Shown: positions 48,590 to 61,399 of the stretch, in pieces
Layout of the letters: each line of letters opens with the position of its first letter
Position numbering within the stretch: the stretch's first letter is position 1
DNA from: Chrysoperla carnea
Lineage: Eukaryota; Arthropoda; Insecta; Neuroptera; Chrysopidae
Assembly: GCF_905475395.1 (NCBI RefSeq)
Contig: NC_058338.1
Coordinates: 5,532,935 to 5,596,934, forward strand
Reading direction: 5' to 3'
Length of the DNA stretch: 64,000 bases
Program-made: the position numbers and the translations under genes
Notes under the pieces: model-generated
What the model saw: the letters and a program-made list of their open reading frames with translations, nothing else
What the model was told of the DNA's origin: nothing
Databases searched by the model: none

Positions 48590-48965
48590 TCACGTGATCT
48601 AAAACGCTGGTAAGCCTTGCTGTGATGTCATATCGGTATGAGTCATAGACCATCAATTAGTTCAGTGTAGACAGTTGATTATAATATATACATAGATAAT
48701 AAGTATTTATATTTATTATAATCAGATGTCTATGAATATATCTGTCAAACTTATTTGTGTTATTTCATATAGTGATACCCATATTACGTCATCAAATTGG
48801 ATGCCCGCGTTTTTGACAGTTTAAAAAAGGTTTCAAATTTAATTTAAGTTTTTGGCAAGAAAGCGTGTATATTTTTCCGAAATAAATTTTTGATGGCTTT
48901 TTATTAGCTAAATCAACATTTTGAAGTACTGTTTCAAAAATAGTGGAAATACCCTATTCGTCAAT
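48590..48965 (+). repeat. Interspersed repeat F, copy 1
   Basis: About 370 bases shared with 57646-58012, and its end with 14384-14470 (inverted). Landmarks are GATGTCATATCGGTATGA, GATACCCATATTACGTCA, TGGATGCCCGCGTTTTTGAC and GCAAGAAAGCGTGT. The TTTTTGACAG.. and AATACCCTATT ends show no clear inverted arms. Class unknown. Confidence 0.65.
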
Positions 48966-49322
48966 AATGTAGGTTGTCGACTAATGATCCATTTGAAGCG
49001 GAACTTACTATTGGAACTCCGTGTACACATATTCATTTGTTTGTTTGTATTGTTTGTAGTAAAAAACTAAATGTAGGTCATTTGAACTGCAACTATGAAC
49101 ACTCAACACACACACAGCAACAAACAAAGACAAATTATTGTCATAGTTGCAGTTCGTTTTGTATATCAGTATGAAAATACTTATTTTTTTCTAATTCCAG
49201 GTGTTTTTCAAGTAAAACGCCAACTTTTAAACTTATGTAGTTTACTCTTTAATGAATAATAAATAATGCTATATTTTGTAGTTCAACCACAAAATTATAC
49301 TTGTCACAAAATTAACTTGATA

Positions 49323-50171
49323 CAGTCAAAATCGGTTATAACGAAATCGTATATTAACGACAAAAATGAACGGTCACGACCTAAACCCTATATAAACGTA
49401 AAGTTGTATCTAAAAATTAAATAATACAGTCAAAATAGATTATTACGATGAAAATGTTGGTCCCTGCTGAATCCCTATTCGTTCTGTGCGTAGTCATGGT
49501 AGGGACAATAAAATCGATGCCAGCGCAGTGAAAAATTTTGGCGATAAAGGAGGCTGTTATGACTAATTTGCAATTCTTTATATGTTAATGTTATAGAAAA
49601 TGTCAAATTAAAATTATTGAAAAACGCTAATTAATTAAACTTAATGCATTAAAAATTGTGAAAATAAGAAATCCAATTGCATAAATATTATATTTTAAAT
49701 GTAAATAATCATAATTATTTATTTAAATTTGTGAGACAATAATATTAAATTTTCAATGTAAGTCATAAATACAATCCATACAATTATGCATTCATTCAAT
49801 TCTATAATTAAAGTAGTGTATCGTTACCATGGAAACGCCTCCTATAAAACTCATGCATTGTGCGAATACATTGTATCGCATTTAAGATGCAGGCACCCTC
49901 ATATTTTCGTTTATTATTGGAATAAATAATTACCCGAAATCAGAACTTTAAATTCAGTCTACTACAAATTGACAAAAAGGACCAAGTATGATTCTGAATA
50001 TTTTGTCAAGCGTCAGAGATGCCCACATACACAGATTTGCCTGACAAGATTCGCATTTGTAATTTTTTCAATACATAACACTATTAAATTATCAATTTGT
50101 CCAGTTTTTACATTCCATAGCACACTAGTTATAAAAAAAAATAAACTTTTACGATTTAACGATTTTGACTG
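49323..50171. mobile_element. Pogo/mariner-type MITE with CAGTCAAAATCG ends
   Basis: Ends are CAGTCAAAATCGGTTATAAC at 49323 and the complement CGATTTTGACTG at 50171. TA flanks both (49321-49322 and 50172-50173). A second CAGTCAAAATAGATTATTAC preceded by TA at 49427 shows either a nested copy or a duplicated end. The interior has no transposase. End sequence and TA target fit pogo/Tigger-like elements. Confidence 0.7.
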
Positions 50172-51771
50172 TATTATGTAAAATTAAAATACGGAAGTAA
50201 AAAATTGTGTATTTAATTTTTTTATTACAATGTTTACCATCATGCATTGCAGGTGATATAACGATGTATAGTTTTGGGTCATATCTCATACATTGAACTT
50301 TTCAAGTATATTTACATTTTATTTTGTGGTTTGTTGTTGAAAAATAATTATATTCACAATCATTTTAATATTTTAATTCAATTTTGCCCACAACCTTACC
50401 CACGTTTTTATAATACCCTGTACAGGGTATAGCTAGCTACAGGGTAGCTAAGTTGGCAACATATGGAAATCTTTTTTATTATAAGGTTTACGAAAAGATT
50501 TATTCTTTATAAAAAGAACTGCTTTCAAAAATATTAACTTTAAACTATTGGTCGTTTAGAAATGTAGACCATAATAGTGTATTTTTTTTTCAAGTCTTAC
50601 AGAAATTATGAGAGTTTTTCTCATCACAAGAGTATAGATGTTAGCCAAAAACTATTAACTTCGGTTTTTGGGCCCATTCGTTTACTTTTGTTTGATAATA
50701 TTTTCACTCACAAAACATCATTCAATAATCACGTAAACTATTTTTAATTAGCTAGTGATTTAATGATTTAAAGTTAAAGAATATTTAACTCGCTAAATAT
50801 TTAACGCATATGTGCATAATGCGTGAGAGAATCTCTCATGACGTGCATAAAGATTACCGAACGGTTGATCCAAGTGATGACTGATTAAAAACCTTTCTCA
50901 AATATCGATTTAAAAAAAAATACAAATGGATCAACCTTAGAACAGAAACAACTAAAGCTTCGTTGAAGAGTGTCTCCTGAATGGGTAGCGTGTTTCAAAA
51001 TCCGATCAAATTTGACTTGAGTTAGAGAAATATTAATATTTTAATGAAGATTGCACTGTTAGCTGAATACGCATAAAAAGTTTATCGTATGTGACACAGA
51101 TTACAGATAATATTTGCGTCAATTCAGCAAATCTTATCTAAAGTCTACCACACACAATATTGTTCCAATTTTAAAATATTTTCACACGATAGATTATAAA
51201 AAATAAAAACTTTCCTTTAATACTTTGCTCTAATTTGATTTTGATGAAACGTATTGATTTTTTGATGAATACGTTGCTCAATTTATGTAATTCTTTTATT
51301 TATTTACATTTTAACAATTTTAAAATCAATAAATTGATTGTGTTGAGATTAATTTTTAATTGATTTATCACCAGCAAACAAATATTCAGGAAATCTAAAG
51401 TATGTCTAGACTTTATGTCAAATTTCAGAATCTCATAAACATTTGCAAACCGGAAATTATAAGAAAATATAATTGAACTGGAATAATTAAGAAATGGGAG
51501 AACGTTTTCTGGAATCATCTCCCGATCTATAGGGTCTATCTATGAAATAAAAGCAATATCCAAAAATAAGTCCAAAATGCATATTACATGGCCTACCTGA
51601 TTTATTGATTCTTGACTATTATGGCTTTGGAGACATACTAGTGTCCATAACACCTTAACTATTGACTTTTGGAAAAAAGTATATGAGGCACTTGACTTAA
51701 AATTACCTAAAGAATACGCTCTATTAAGCTATATCTATCAAGTCATGGGACATCGTGATGATAGTGTTCCA

Positions 51772-52445
51772 TTTTTAACCGACTTCAAACAAAAAACTAG
51801 GAGGTTATCAATTCGACTGTATTTCTTTTTTTAATGTGTGTTACCTCAGAACTTTCAACTAGGTAAACCAATTTTTTTAAATCTTTTTGAAAGCTATTGC
51901 TTCTCGTATGGTCCCATTTCATTTTGATCGAGTTCTGTCAACGGCATCCATGAGAAAACTATAAAAGTCTTAAATTTGCATTAAGTATGCACGACAAGAG
52001 GGCGAATAACTCAATATCACGCCAACCGACGTCGATGATTCTTTTTTCAGTAACAAATTAGTTAGTGTACTTCAGATTCACTAAAAATCACAAAATAAAA
52101 AAAAAAACTTTGAACAAAAGAAAACCGACTTCAAAAGAAAAATTTTTCCAAAATGAAATTAATATGCACTAAAAAGTAAAAAAAATAACGATAATATAAT
52201 GTAGTTAAAACTGTTGTTATTTGTGGAGTCGGTGTCAGCTAAGCTATTCTGTCTTGTAGCAAACTGTTCTGTCAAAGTTGTTTCCTTGGCTGACACCGGC
52301 TCCAAAAATAACAATAATTTTAATTACATTATATTATCGTTATTTTTTTTTACTTTTTAGTGCATATTTGTTTTGGAAAAGCAATTTTTTTTGGAAAAGT
52401 TTTTCTTTTGAAGTCGGTTTTCTTTTTGTTAAAAGTTTATTTTAT
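51772..52445 (+). repeat. Interspersed repeat D, copy 2, with large inverted repeat
   Basis: The left part matches 34733-35215 (AACCGACTTCAAAC, GAGGTTATCAATTCGACTGT, ACTCAATATCACGCC). The right part contains a large inverted repeat with arms of about 125-135 bases, 52121-52243 and 52287-52422. The outer ends are ACCGACTTCAAAAGAAAA and its complement, the inner ends GGTGTCAGC and GCTGACACC. The loop is about 43 bases. Confidence 0.7.
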
Positions 52446-52901
52446 TATTATCATACTATACATTTATCATCTTTCTTAGGTGATTTCTGATACGCCCGAC
52501 TTAAACTTACCTTGCTAGCAGTAACATACATAACAAAATAACTTTTAATATAAGTTATTTGTGTAGAAATTGAAGGTCTTCTTATCATAAAATTTGTTGT
52601 TTAGTTTTTTAGTAAAATAATTTAGATAAGATAAGATATGAACCGAAGCCGAAGGCATTATGTGAGAGATATTTCATGTTTATTATTATGATAATATATA
52701 ATTCAATAATATTATCTAAGTTACTTGTGTTGTTATAGTGCTGTTTGTTTTTAAGCAAACTTTTTATTTCTCCTTTGAGATAGGTTTCAGTGGGGGTTAG
52801 AATGTGGCAAGCATACATTTTTAATGTCTACATTAGACATGATTATCATAAGTACTTCATAGGAAAGTACAGTAGAGTCAAGATAATCGAGATATGATAT
52901 A

Positions 52902-53470
52902 AACAAGTGCAAAACAAACAATTGACTGAGTTAATTGTTGTAATACCATGCATAGTCAGTGTTGATTTCTTTATCACATTACACATACAAACATGTGACA
53001 CATACATAACTGATAATGAAGTATAGTATATATTATAAAATTTCCGCCTAATAGGCGCCCTCACGGGTAAACAGTGATGTTTACGAAAAAATGTTTGAAA
53101 CAAAAGTTGTTAAATTTTTGATAAGGAACATTTTTTACATTTAAACTTTTGTTCTATCTCTAACGGTTTACAAGATGGGTCCTACGGACCCAAGACCCAA
53201 TTGACCTATGATGCTCATTTACGAACTTGACCTCACTTTTTACGTCCTGAGTACGCTGTAAAATTTCAGCTCGATATCTTTTTTCATTTTTGAGTTATTG
53301 TGTCCACAGACGGACGGACGGACGGACGGACAACCGGAAATGGACTAATTAGGTGATTTTATGAACACCTATGACAAAATTTTTTTCCTAGCATCATTAT
53401 TTTTAAGCGTTACAAACTTGGGACTAAACTTAATATACTATGTATATTTCATACATACATGGTATAAAAA
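52902..53470 (-). repeat. Hairpin-ended repeat, reverse copy, near full length
   Basis: Runs from ACAAACAATTGACTGAGTTA at the left through CGCCCTCACGGGTAAACAGT, CTAACGGTTTACAAGATGGG, the (GACG)n stretch at about 53310-53330 and GCGTTACAAACTTGGG. It ends with the hairpin half TACATGGTATA. About 570 bases and closely similar to 35432-36000. Confidence 0.8.
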
Positions 53471-53843
53471 TATGGGTGTTCTGATTATTAGATTTGTATA
53501 GAAGAAGTTATTATAAAGATGGAATCGTCAGAATTGGTTTCCAAGGTATCTTGTGTCTTCGGTCTAATCTTAGGTACCTTACTCATCGAAGACGTGGTAC
53601 CAACTCTATTGAAAGCGTTTATTGTCAATTTAAATGAGAAGATGCATATTGCTAATGTGTTAGGTATTTTGCTGATTCGATTAGATTTATTTACGATGAG
53701 AATACTTACAATTAGTGTTTAAAATCCATTTTTATATTTATTTATTTTTTAACAAGTGATGATGCACATTAAACAAATTCCGCTGACTGCTCATTAACTG
53801 TACAGATTGGTTCACAAAAAAGTACTTGTCTTGCTTACACCGT

Positions 53844-54075
53844 CATAATAATAATAATAATAATGGGGTTTAACCTCGGTTTTTCAGATATTCATCTATA
53901 ACATAGACCACCCACATCAATATTTATTTGAAGAAACTATATCTAATTATAAAATTGAATTTATGCTCCATTAATTATAATGAATCAGACTTCCGCAGTC
54001 TGGATTCGAACCCGCAACCTCCCAGTTAGTAATCAAACAATTCAAGGCGATAGGCTAGAAATTTATCCCTAGTTC
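53844..54075 (-). mobile_element. Decayed tRNA-derived SINE, second copy
   Basis: Related to 32599-32860. On the minus strand it has B box GGTTCGAATCC in TTGCGGGTTCGAATCCAG, the paired GATGTGGGTGG region, and a tail of six or so ATT units at 53847-53863. The A-box end is degraded and no target duplication was found. Confidence 0.65.
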
Positions 54076-54118
54076 AATAGACCAATGAATTCTCTGTTCC
54101 CTCCGTATGAACAACCAT

Positions 54119-54560
54119 TCACCGTAAGGCGAGTCCTTTCTGGACAAGTGATGTTATTTTAAGCAGATAAAACTTGCGGCTTCCCCGCAGTGATTGTTCC
54201 CAAGATGTTGGATCCAAGGTTTCGAACCCTAACATTTTAAACCTGGCGCCTTGCAGCATGTATGGAAGTTTCATCGTCCTGCATACAGGCCCTACAAGTA
54301 GGATCATCAGATATTCCCATGAAGATGGTAGTTGAATCCATAATGTCCTGCCAAGAGTCCTATCACCCTTCTTAATTGTGTGGCTAGTTTCAGGCGAGCA
54401 CAAGCTTTTTTCTTGTAGCCGTCTTGATTCGGAAAATTACGTATCATCTTGGTTTAAGAATGACAGACTTAGATCTTGACAACGACACCGCTGCTTCATT
54501 TCCTTTACAAAAGAGTGGCCTGGTTCAATGCCAGGTGGTTTAGTTCCTCGAATCATTCAT
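54119..54560 (-). pseudogene. Non-LTR retrotransposon ORF2 C-terminal remnant
   Basis: On the minus strand, with frameshifts, it encodes IEPGHSF..KGNEAA (the RNase H end motif, WVPGHSG-like) and a zinc-knuckle-like GISDDPTCRACMQDDETSIH. It ends in a KFYLLKITSLV tail. This matches the order in the remnant at 26640-27465, so both derive from related elements of the jockey/R1/I group. Both are short 3' pieces, as expected from 5'-truncated insertions. Confidence 0.75.
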
Positions 54561-55109
54561 AGATTATACTTTCTCCGTCATAATGATACTTTAATTTTCA
54601 AATCGACAGGCCGACATCTAGAACAAGTTATATAAAAGTTTGTAAAAGAAATTTTTGATGGTTACTACTTGGTATAATTACAGTTACATAAACTAAATGT
54701 TTGTGATATTAATTAGACTCGTTACATATTCCATTCGTCTTTTTATATCAATATTGTTTTTAAGTGATCGCATCGCATCGCATCACATTTACATAATAAA
54801 TTGTTTAAGTAAATGAGTTTTAAACAAATGTTAATTAAGATAAATAAGAATTAATAAATAAAACATTGTTATTTGTTATTATTATTTTTAGAATCTCAAC
54901 TTAACTAAATTGACTTAGTGACATCAATATAGTTATTGAGATAAAATCTTAAAATATTTACATTGACATTGTTTTGTACGATTTGTACAAATCGTGATTT
55001 GAAAATTTCCTTGTTATTTTTTTCTAACCTAAACAAAATTTTTATCTTTTTTCAAAAAATTAAGTTGCGAGTATATTTTTATTACCAGCCAACCTTAGGC
55101 ATTAAATAA

Positions 55110-55838
55110 CAGGGTTCGAAAATATCCGATATTTATTAAAAATATCAAAATATCGGATATTTTTTATATATATCCGATATATATCAAAATTTTGATATTT
55201 AAAAAAAACTAAAATGTTTTAAAGGTTTTATTTACTTTAGGCACTTCAAATCAGACAAATGAAACCAAAACATAAAATATTCTTCTAGATCAGGCAAAAT
55301 CAATTAAAAAGAATAAAATTTTTATAAATAAAAATCAACTTTAAAAACAAAAAACAATTTTATAAATTGTTATTAGTCAATGGTCATACCTACACTTAGG
55401 CAACAAAACAATAAACATTACAAATAATAACTTTAGAGTATAATCAGTCTTTTAATTATCAAATCAATCATCAGTCATTCGTAATAAACTGTTAATTGTC
55501 AAAAAAAAAAATGTCGTTTCATAATTGTGCTTGGTTTGACTGCATGGAAGATAAAGATAGATCATCTTCCGATTCTGAATCTTACTTAAACTTACTCTTT
55601 AGTAACGAACTTTTTCTGACACGACACGATTTGAGCTTAGTATTAGTAGGTTTTAACTTTACTCCAATGCCATCAAAATTTGGGAAGTAGAAATACGGTA
55701 ACAAACGCCAAAAATTACTAAATAATATTAAATTTTTTAAAATCATTTTTGTATTGATATATCATAAAAATTCACGTGATATATATCAATGGATATATAT
55801 CATGATATATATCCATTGATATATATTCTCAAACCCTG
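55110..55838. mobile_element. hAT-type non-autonomous element, 729 bases
   Basis: Ends are CAGGGTTCGAAAATAT and ATATTCTCAAACCCTG. The target duplication TTAAATAA is perfect at 55102-55109 and 55839-55846. The subterminal parts are dense in GATATAT and ATCCGATAT motifs. A 59-codon open frame inside (55511-55690) resembles no transposase domain I know. Confidence 0.88.
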
Positions 55839-55939
55839 TTAAATAATAAACTTATTTATATGTAGAAAACGTGTGGTAGGTATAGGTATTATGAAAAATG
55901 ATCAATTAATAAGATAAAACCATAAAACACCTCTAAAAA

Positions 55940-55958
55940 GGTGTGTGTGTGTGTGTGT
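55940..55958. repeat. (GT)n microsatellite
   Basis: Nine or ten GT units in AT-rich DNA. Confidence 0.85.
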
Positions 55959-57645
55959 AAGTATATGTAATAATGCATACGTGTGGAAAGTCCTATAAAA
56001 ATTATTAAATGAAAATTTGTTCGTGCTTTAAATAATGATCCTAAAGTCACCACCATATTATTATTATTATTATTGATTAAAATGAAGTAATTTGTATAAA
56101 AATGGTTTATTATTGTGCATTACCTAATATTACTATTTATAATTTTATTAGTAATGTGTTTGGTTGTAATACAGTCGTAAACAATGCGACGGAATAGTTA
56201 TGAGAATAGTGTTTCTGTTCTGTATGTAAAACAATGTCGTTACATGTCTTGTAAAGCAAGAGCCCATAACGACCCGAGTTTCGTTACTTTATAAAAGCTG
56301 ATATTATCTGTGTGTATGCCTCCAGCACACGTAAAGACGAGGAAATAACAACAGTAATTTCCCTTCGGAAATCGTTAGAGCGGCTCACTGGTAGTCTACA
56401 CTTCGGTTTACAGGATTCGAACCCTGTTGCGCCATCCGCCATTTTGAATTTGAGAGTGATTGTATTTTTATGGAATAACTCGTTTATTTTCAATTTTACA
56501 CGAAAAATAGTCATTACTAAATTTGTTTGGAATTAAATTTTCTACAATTTTGGTCCTTATCAATTATAAGGACCAAAAAATCGATCTAGGATCGGATCGA
56601 TATTATGGGCTCTTGGACTACAACAAATATAGGTAACAATGAACTTAATTAGTTCATGAATTATTTACTATGAATGTAATCTTTTAAGTTTACGAAAAAA
56701 GGTTGGAACAAAACAGAAAAAAAAAACAACGAATACACGAAAAAAATTTCACTCTAAAACGCTAATACATCTGAACATTTCTGAATATGTTTCTTATTTT
56801 AAATTATTATTCGGACATATGAACGAATTTGTGAAAATAACTTACAAAATTGAGGCTATGCAGATCGTGGGAGAGGAGGGACACAGAAAGGGTGCTTTGT
56901 TAAATGATTAATACATACTTGAAACTTCGTGAGTGGCATTATCATTTTGGTAGCGAGTCTACCATACTTCTCTCTACGACGTTTTTCGAAAGTGCTGTGT
57001 TTTCAAATTAGAATGCTAACATCAAATTTTAGCTAACGTCCTGAAAAAAACGCATCAGGGATTTTTTCTTAGGCTATGACCACTTGATAACATTAATAAT
57101 TATTAAATAATTAATTATCAATTTTATTAATCGAGAAATATAAGTGATAATTAATGCCCTAACTAATGGAAACCTGATAAAAAAATTGCAAAGAAAAGTT
57201 ATTTTTAGAATTAAATTTATTCTATATTCATGAAATGAGTTTATAATACATCTTCTAAGAAAGCGTGTTACGGAGCTTTATATGGGAGTGTGTATGGGAA
57301 AATCTGAATCTTTGTGTTTATCAACCAGAAAATGGATTAAAATTGCAACAAAAAATTTGGCAAGTATTGTGAAAATTTTAAATTTCTGTGGCTTCGAGTA
57401 TATTATATTTGTTTGTCTGTTTCTGGTTTTGTTATGTACGTGGAAATTACCATCTAAACATTTTATGGGCTATCATAATTACTTCATTTTTTATTTAATT
57501 CTATGGTAGAGTATTAATTATTACGAGGGAATTTTTTTATTTTTCTAGAATTAAATTACCGTAAAAGTTTTAATCATGTTTCATATATTAATTAAAAAAA
57601 CATAATAAATCAATCTACCGGATGATTTTAAAACAACCTAGAATA

Positions 57646-58012
57646 TTAAACGCGGGCAAGTCCTGATGTGATGTCATATCGGTATGAACCATAGACCATT
57701 AATTAATTCAAAGTAGACAGCTCTGGGTATAATATATCCATAGATAATAAGTATTTATATTTATTATAATTAGTTTTCTATGAATATATCTGTCAAACTT
57801 ATCTGTGTTATTTCGTATAGTGATACCCATATTACGTCACCAAATTGGATGCCCGCGTTTTTGACAGTTTAGAAACGATTTAAAATTTAATTTTGGCAAG
57901 AAAGCGTGTGAATTTTTCCAAAATAAATTTTTGTTGGCTTTTTATTAGCAAAATCAACATTTTAAAGTACTTTTTCAAAAATAGTAGAATATCCTATTCC
58001 TCTAATCATCGA
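57646..58012 (+). repeat. Interspersed repeat F, copy 2
   Basis: Copy of 48590-48965 with the same landmarks (GATGTCATATCGGTATGA, TGGATGCCCGCGTTTTTGAC, GCAAGAAAGCGTGT). It ends near ATATCCTATTCC. Confidence 0.65.
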
Positions 58013-58354
58013 AGAAAAATTCAAAATTAAAGTTAATCTGGTATCGTTACACTGATTTAATTATAAATAAAACCTTAAAAGTATATTCTTTGAACTCTGT
58101 TACTGGAATACCTGGAAATAATGAAAAGATAAAATTAAATTTATTTTTACTTTATTCATTTGAACACAATATGATGACGTAATTTTAGCGTGGTATTGAC
58201 GTAATAAAATGTTTATAATTATAGCGTATGAATATAAATAAACCCATATAAAATCATTGCACCTTAATTAATCATTAATACAAAATGATAGGTGTAGGTT
58301 CGGGGGCTTTCTTGTCAGGACATGGGCATGGACAATATTTAATCGTATTTCAAA

Positions 58355-59148
58355 CTGAATTTTGATCCAAAAAGTATAAAAATCACGTTAATTTAATGAT
58401 TGGATGCATAATTTCTGAGAAATCGCAATATTTGGATCGATTTTGGGTCGTATCTCAAAAACTATTCGACCAGTCAACAAATGCACACGATTTTTGTACT
58501 TTTTGGATCAAAATTACCTTATATACTAAGTTTTATCGAAATTGGACGTCAAAAAAATTTTTCGATTTTTTGAAATTTTTTTAAGGGGTACGTACCGCTT
58601 TGATAAAATCGCAAAAAAAATTTTTGTCGTGGAATTTGATGAAACTCGGTGGATAGGGTAATTTTGATCCAAAAAGTGCAAGAATCACGTTAATTTAATG
58701 ATTGGATCCAGAGTTTCTGAGATATCGCAATATTTGGATTGATTTTTTGTCGTATCTCAAAAACTATTTGACCAGTCAACAAATGCACCCGATTTTTGTA
58801 CTTTTTGGGTCAAAATCACCTTATAAACTGAGTTTTATTGAAATTGGACGTCAAAAAATTTTTTCGATTTTTTGCAATTTTTTTAAGGGAAAATTGAAAA
58901 AATCGAGAAAATCGTGAAAAAAATTTTTGTTGTGGAATTTGATGAAACTCGGTAGATGGGGTAATTTTGATCCAAAAAGTGCAAAAATCACGTTAATTTA
59001 ATGATTGGATCCAAAGTTTCTAAGATATCGCAATCTTTGGATCGATTATGGGCCGTATCTCAAGAACTATTCGACCAGTCAACAAATGCACCCGATTTTT
59101 GTTTTTTTGGGTCAAAATTACCTTATATACTGAGTTTTATCGAAATTG
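58355..59148 (+). repeat. 307-base satellite, array 2 (~2.6 units)
   Basis: Forward units of the repeat at 39945-40733. Landmarks are AAAATCACGTTAATTTAATG, GATATCGCAATATTTGGAT, ACTATTCGACCAGTCAACAA and TGATGAAACTCGGTGGAT. Each unit differs by short gaps, so it is older or less homogenised than array 1. Confidence 0.88.
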
Positions 59149-59559
59149 GATTTTTGGAAGGGGTGTCCTTTGAAAGAGAGCCCTACCAACAATCTTTCGA
59201 AAACGGATTTATTTGGATGATTTCTGTCCGTCATTTTGGATAAACTTCTACGAATATTTTTGTAGAAAAAAGGGTAGTCAGACACCTTGACATCAGTCTT
59301 TTAGATGATAGGCTTGGCCGTGGACCTATGATAAATAAAAAAGATTAGCCTGTGTGAATAAAAAATATAAGTATATTCACTATCGTTACCTTACCTTTGA
59401 CCTTTTATTGTCCTTGTAATACCTTTAATAATATCTGTACAGACGTAATCAAATCAAATTCATTATTTTTTTTTTGATGCATTTTTTACACGGAATTATA
59501 GATAAAAACTTCTGTTAAGTGGGTTTAATGAACTACACTAATCAAGGTGAGATAGGTCT

Positions 59560-59758
59560 TAAATTGCTGAAAGATTGATATTTTATACTCAATGAATAAT
59601 TAGGACATTTATAAATTTAAAAAAAAAATAGAAAACCGTACATATATTTTACCAAGGTAAAACAATCCTAACCATTATTTCGAGTGTTATAGAAAGAGGA
59701 TAAGCGAGAATCTTTATCAATCTTTTAAACTCAGCGAAGCGGGTGGGTATCACTCTAG
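59560..59758 (+). mobile_element. Helitron 3' end, 5' truncated
   Basis: Matches the 3' part of the Helitrons at 15890-16471 and 27630-28131 (GAAAACCGTACATAT.., GAGGATAAGCGAGAATC). It ends AGCGAAGCGGGTGGGTATCA and then CTCTAG before a T. Confidence 0.7.
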
Positions 59759-60545
59759 TTTTGATATATTTTTATCAAGTTTAAGCTCAGTTCTTCAATT
59801 TTGAGCTCAATTCTTCTGTTCACAAGAAACAAAAATTCAAACAGAAGAAGTTTGGCAAAAAAGGCTCAAAATTGCTCAGAAACCTATACTTTTTTTGTAT
59901 GATAAAACATACAAACGCTCTTTTCAATAGAAAAGAATGTTTTCTTGTGCCTCAAACACACGCTTCAGAATTATTTTTTTAACAAAAATTCCATTAATTA
60001 ATTACACATTAAATCCCCGATTTATTTAATAAAAAATCTCTTACTAACATTCCATTATATGCAAATTCCAAGTACATAACCTCGATAAAATCACATTTAA
60101 TATAAATATATAAATGTTAGACAATTTGGCGACATCATTCATAAAAATTTTCAACGGGGCCTAATTTTAAAATCTACGGACCATTTACCAATTTTAATAA
60201 TAAATGTAAGAAATGTAAAAATGTTTTTCTTACAACTTTGTATGTTTTCTTATTCTGATAACAATAATTTTGTGCAAAATTTAAAACTTCATACTTATAA
60301 TTATTATTAAAAAACTATTTAAAGAATCTATGAAGTGTAATTGAAAACATCTGGTCTCTGATTGGACTCACATGATGTGAGTCGTGACATATAATAAATT
60401 CTTAGAAAATGAAAGTTAATTAGTGTTTTTTCTTTGCCAATTTAAAATATATATATTTTTTTAACATTAGCATAAAGAAAAGTAATCTTTTGTGAAAATT
60501 TTTGTGGTTACCTACCACGAAAAATACATAAATCATTGTACTTAT

Positions 60546-61040
60546 AGTTTTTATACCATGTACCTATATATGAAATATACATAGTATATTAAGTTTAGTC
60601 CAAAGTTTGTAACGCTTAAAAATAATGATGCTAGGAAAAAAATTTTGTCATAGGTGTCCGTCCGTCTGTGGACACGATAACTCAAAAACGAAAAAAGATA
60701 TCGAGTTGAAATTTTTACAGCGTACTCAGGACGTAAAAAGTGAGGTCAAGTCCGTAGGACCCATCTTGTAAATCGTTAGAGATAGAACAAAAGTTAAAAT
60801 GTAAAAAGTGTTCCTTATCAAAAATTAAACAACTTTTGTTTGAAACATTTTTTCGTAAACATCACTGTATACCCGTGAGGGCGCCAATTAGGCGGAAATT
60901 TTATAATATGTATGTACTATACTTGATTATCCGTTATGTATGTGTCACATGTTTGTATGTGTAATGTGATAAAGAAATCAACACTGACTATGCATGGTAT
61001 TTCAAAAATTAATTCAGTCAATTGTTTGTTTTCACTTGTT
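60546..61040 (+). repeat. Hairpin-ended repeat, forward copy with internal deletions
   Basis: The left hairpin is ACCATGTACCTATATATGAA followed by ATATACATAG. Relative to 35432-36000 it lacks about 50 bases after CATAGGTG (the CCATTTCCGGTTG part) and a second piece before CCGTAGGACCCATC. The right end is CAGTCAATTGTTTG. Confidence 0.78.
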
Positions 61041-61399
61041 TTATCTTATTATAATATTTTACTAACGAGCAATATAATAACTAACAGAGTTAATTGTTTA
61101 AATATACTTTATCTATAAATAATTTTTTGCAATTTATGAAAAATTCAGGTAAAAGTTGTTGGTTTTGATGAAAGATATATATAGAAAATATTTGGAAAAT
61201 TTTGTAAATTAACAATTATATTCATCGTCACAAGCACAGTTTTTACCATTCTAATTGATATTACTATGATAGTACATATAGCTATATCACTTAAAATGGT
61301 AAAACACATGTATGGAACGCGATGGTGGATACGTTGAGACATAAACGAACTGATGATTCAACAATAACTTTGTTTATGTTTTGGTTTTATACTGTTTCA

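Noticed and set aside
48970-49020. Possible micro-exon reading LSTNDPFEAELTIGTP
   Set aside because: The acceptor at TGTAG would need a two-base overhang from upstream, but the known upstream exon ends in phase 0. The donor GTGTAC is poor and the piece abuts repeat F.
53519-53722. 67-codon plus-strand frame starting MESSELVSK
   Set aside because: It has gene-like composition but matches no family I know. The opposite strand is also open over the same bases, there are no convincing splice sites or neighbours, and it abuts a repeat copy.
55511-55690. 59-codon frame inside the hAT element (MSFHNCAWFDCMEDKD)
   Set aside because: No recognisable transposase motif and no second copy to test conservation; kept only as a note under the element.
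56370-56440. tRNA-like sequence with GGATTCGAACC
   Set aside because: The T-arm-like stem has an eight-base loop and no acceptor or D-arm pairing was found on either strand. At most a SINE relic.
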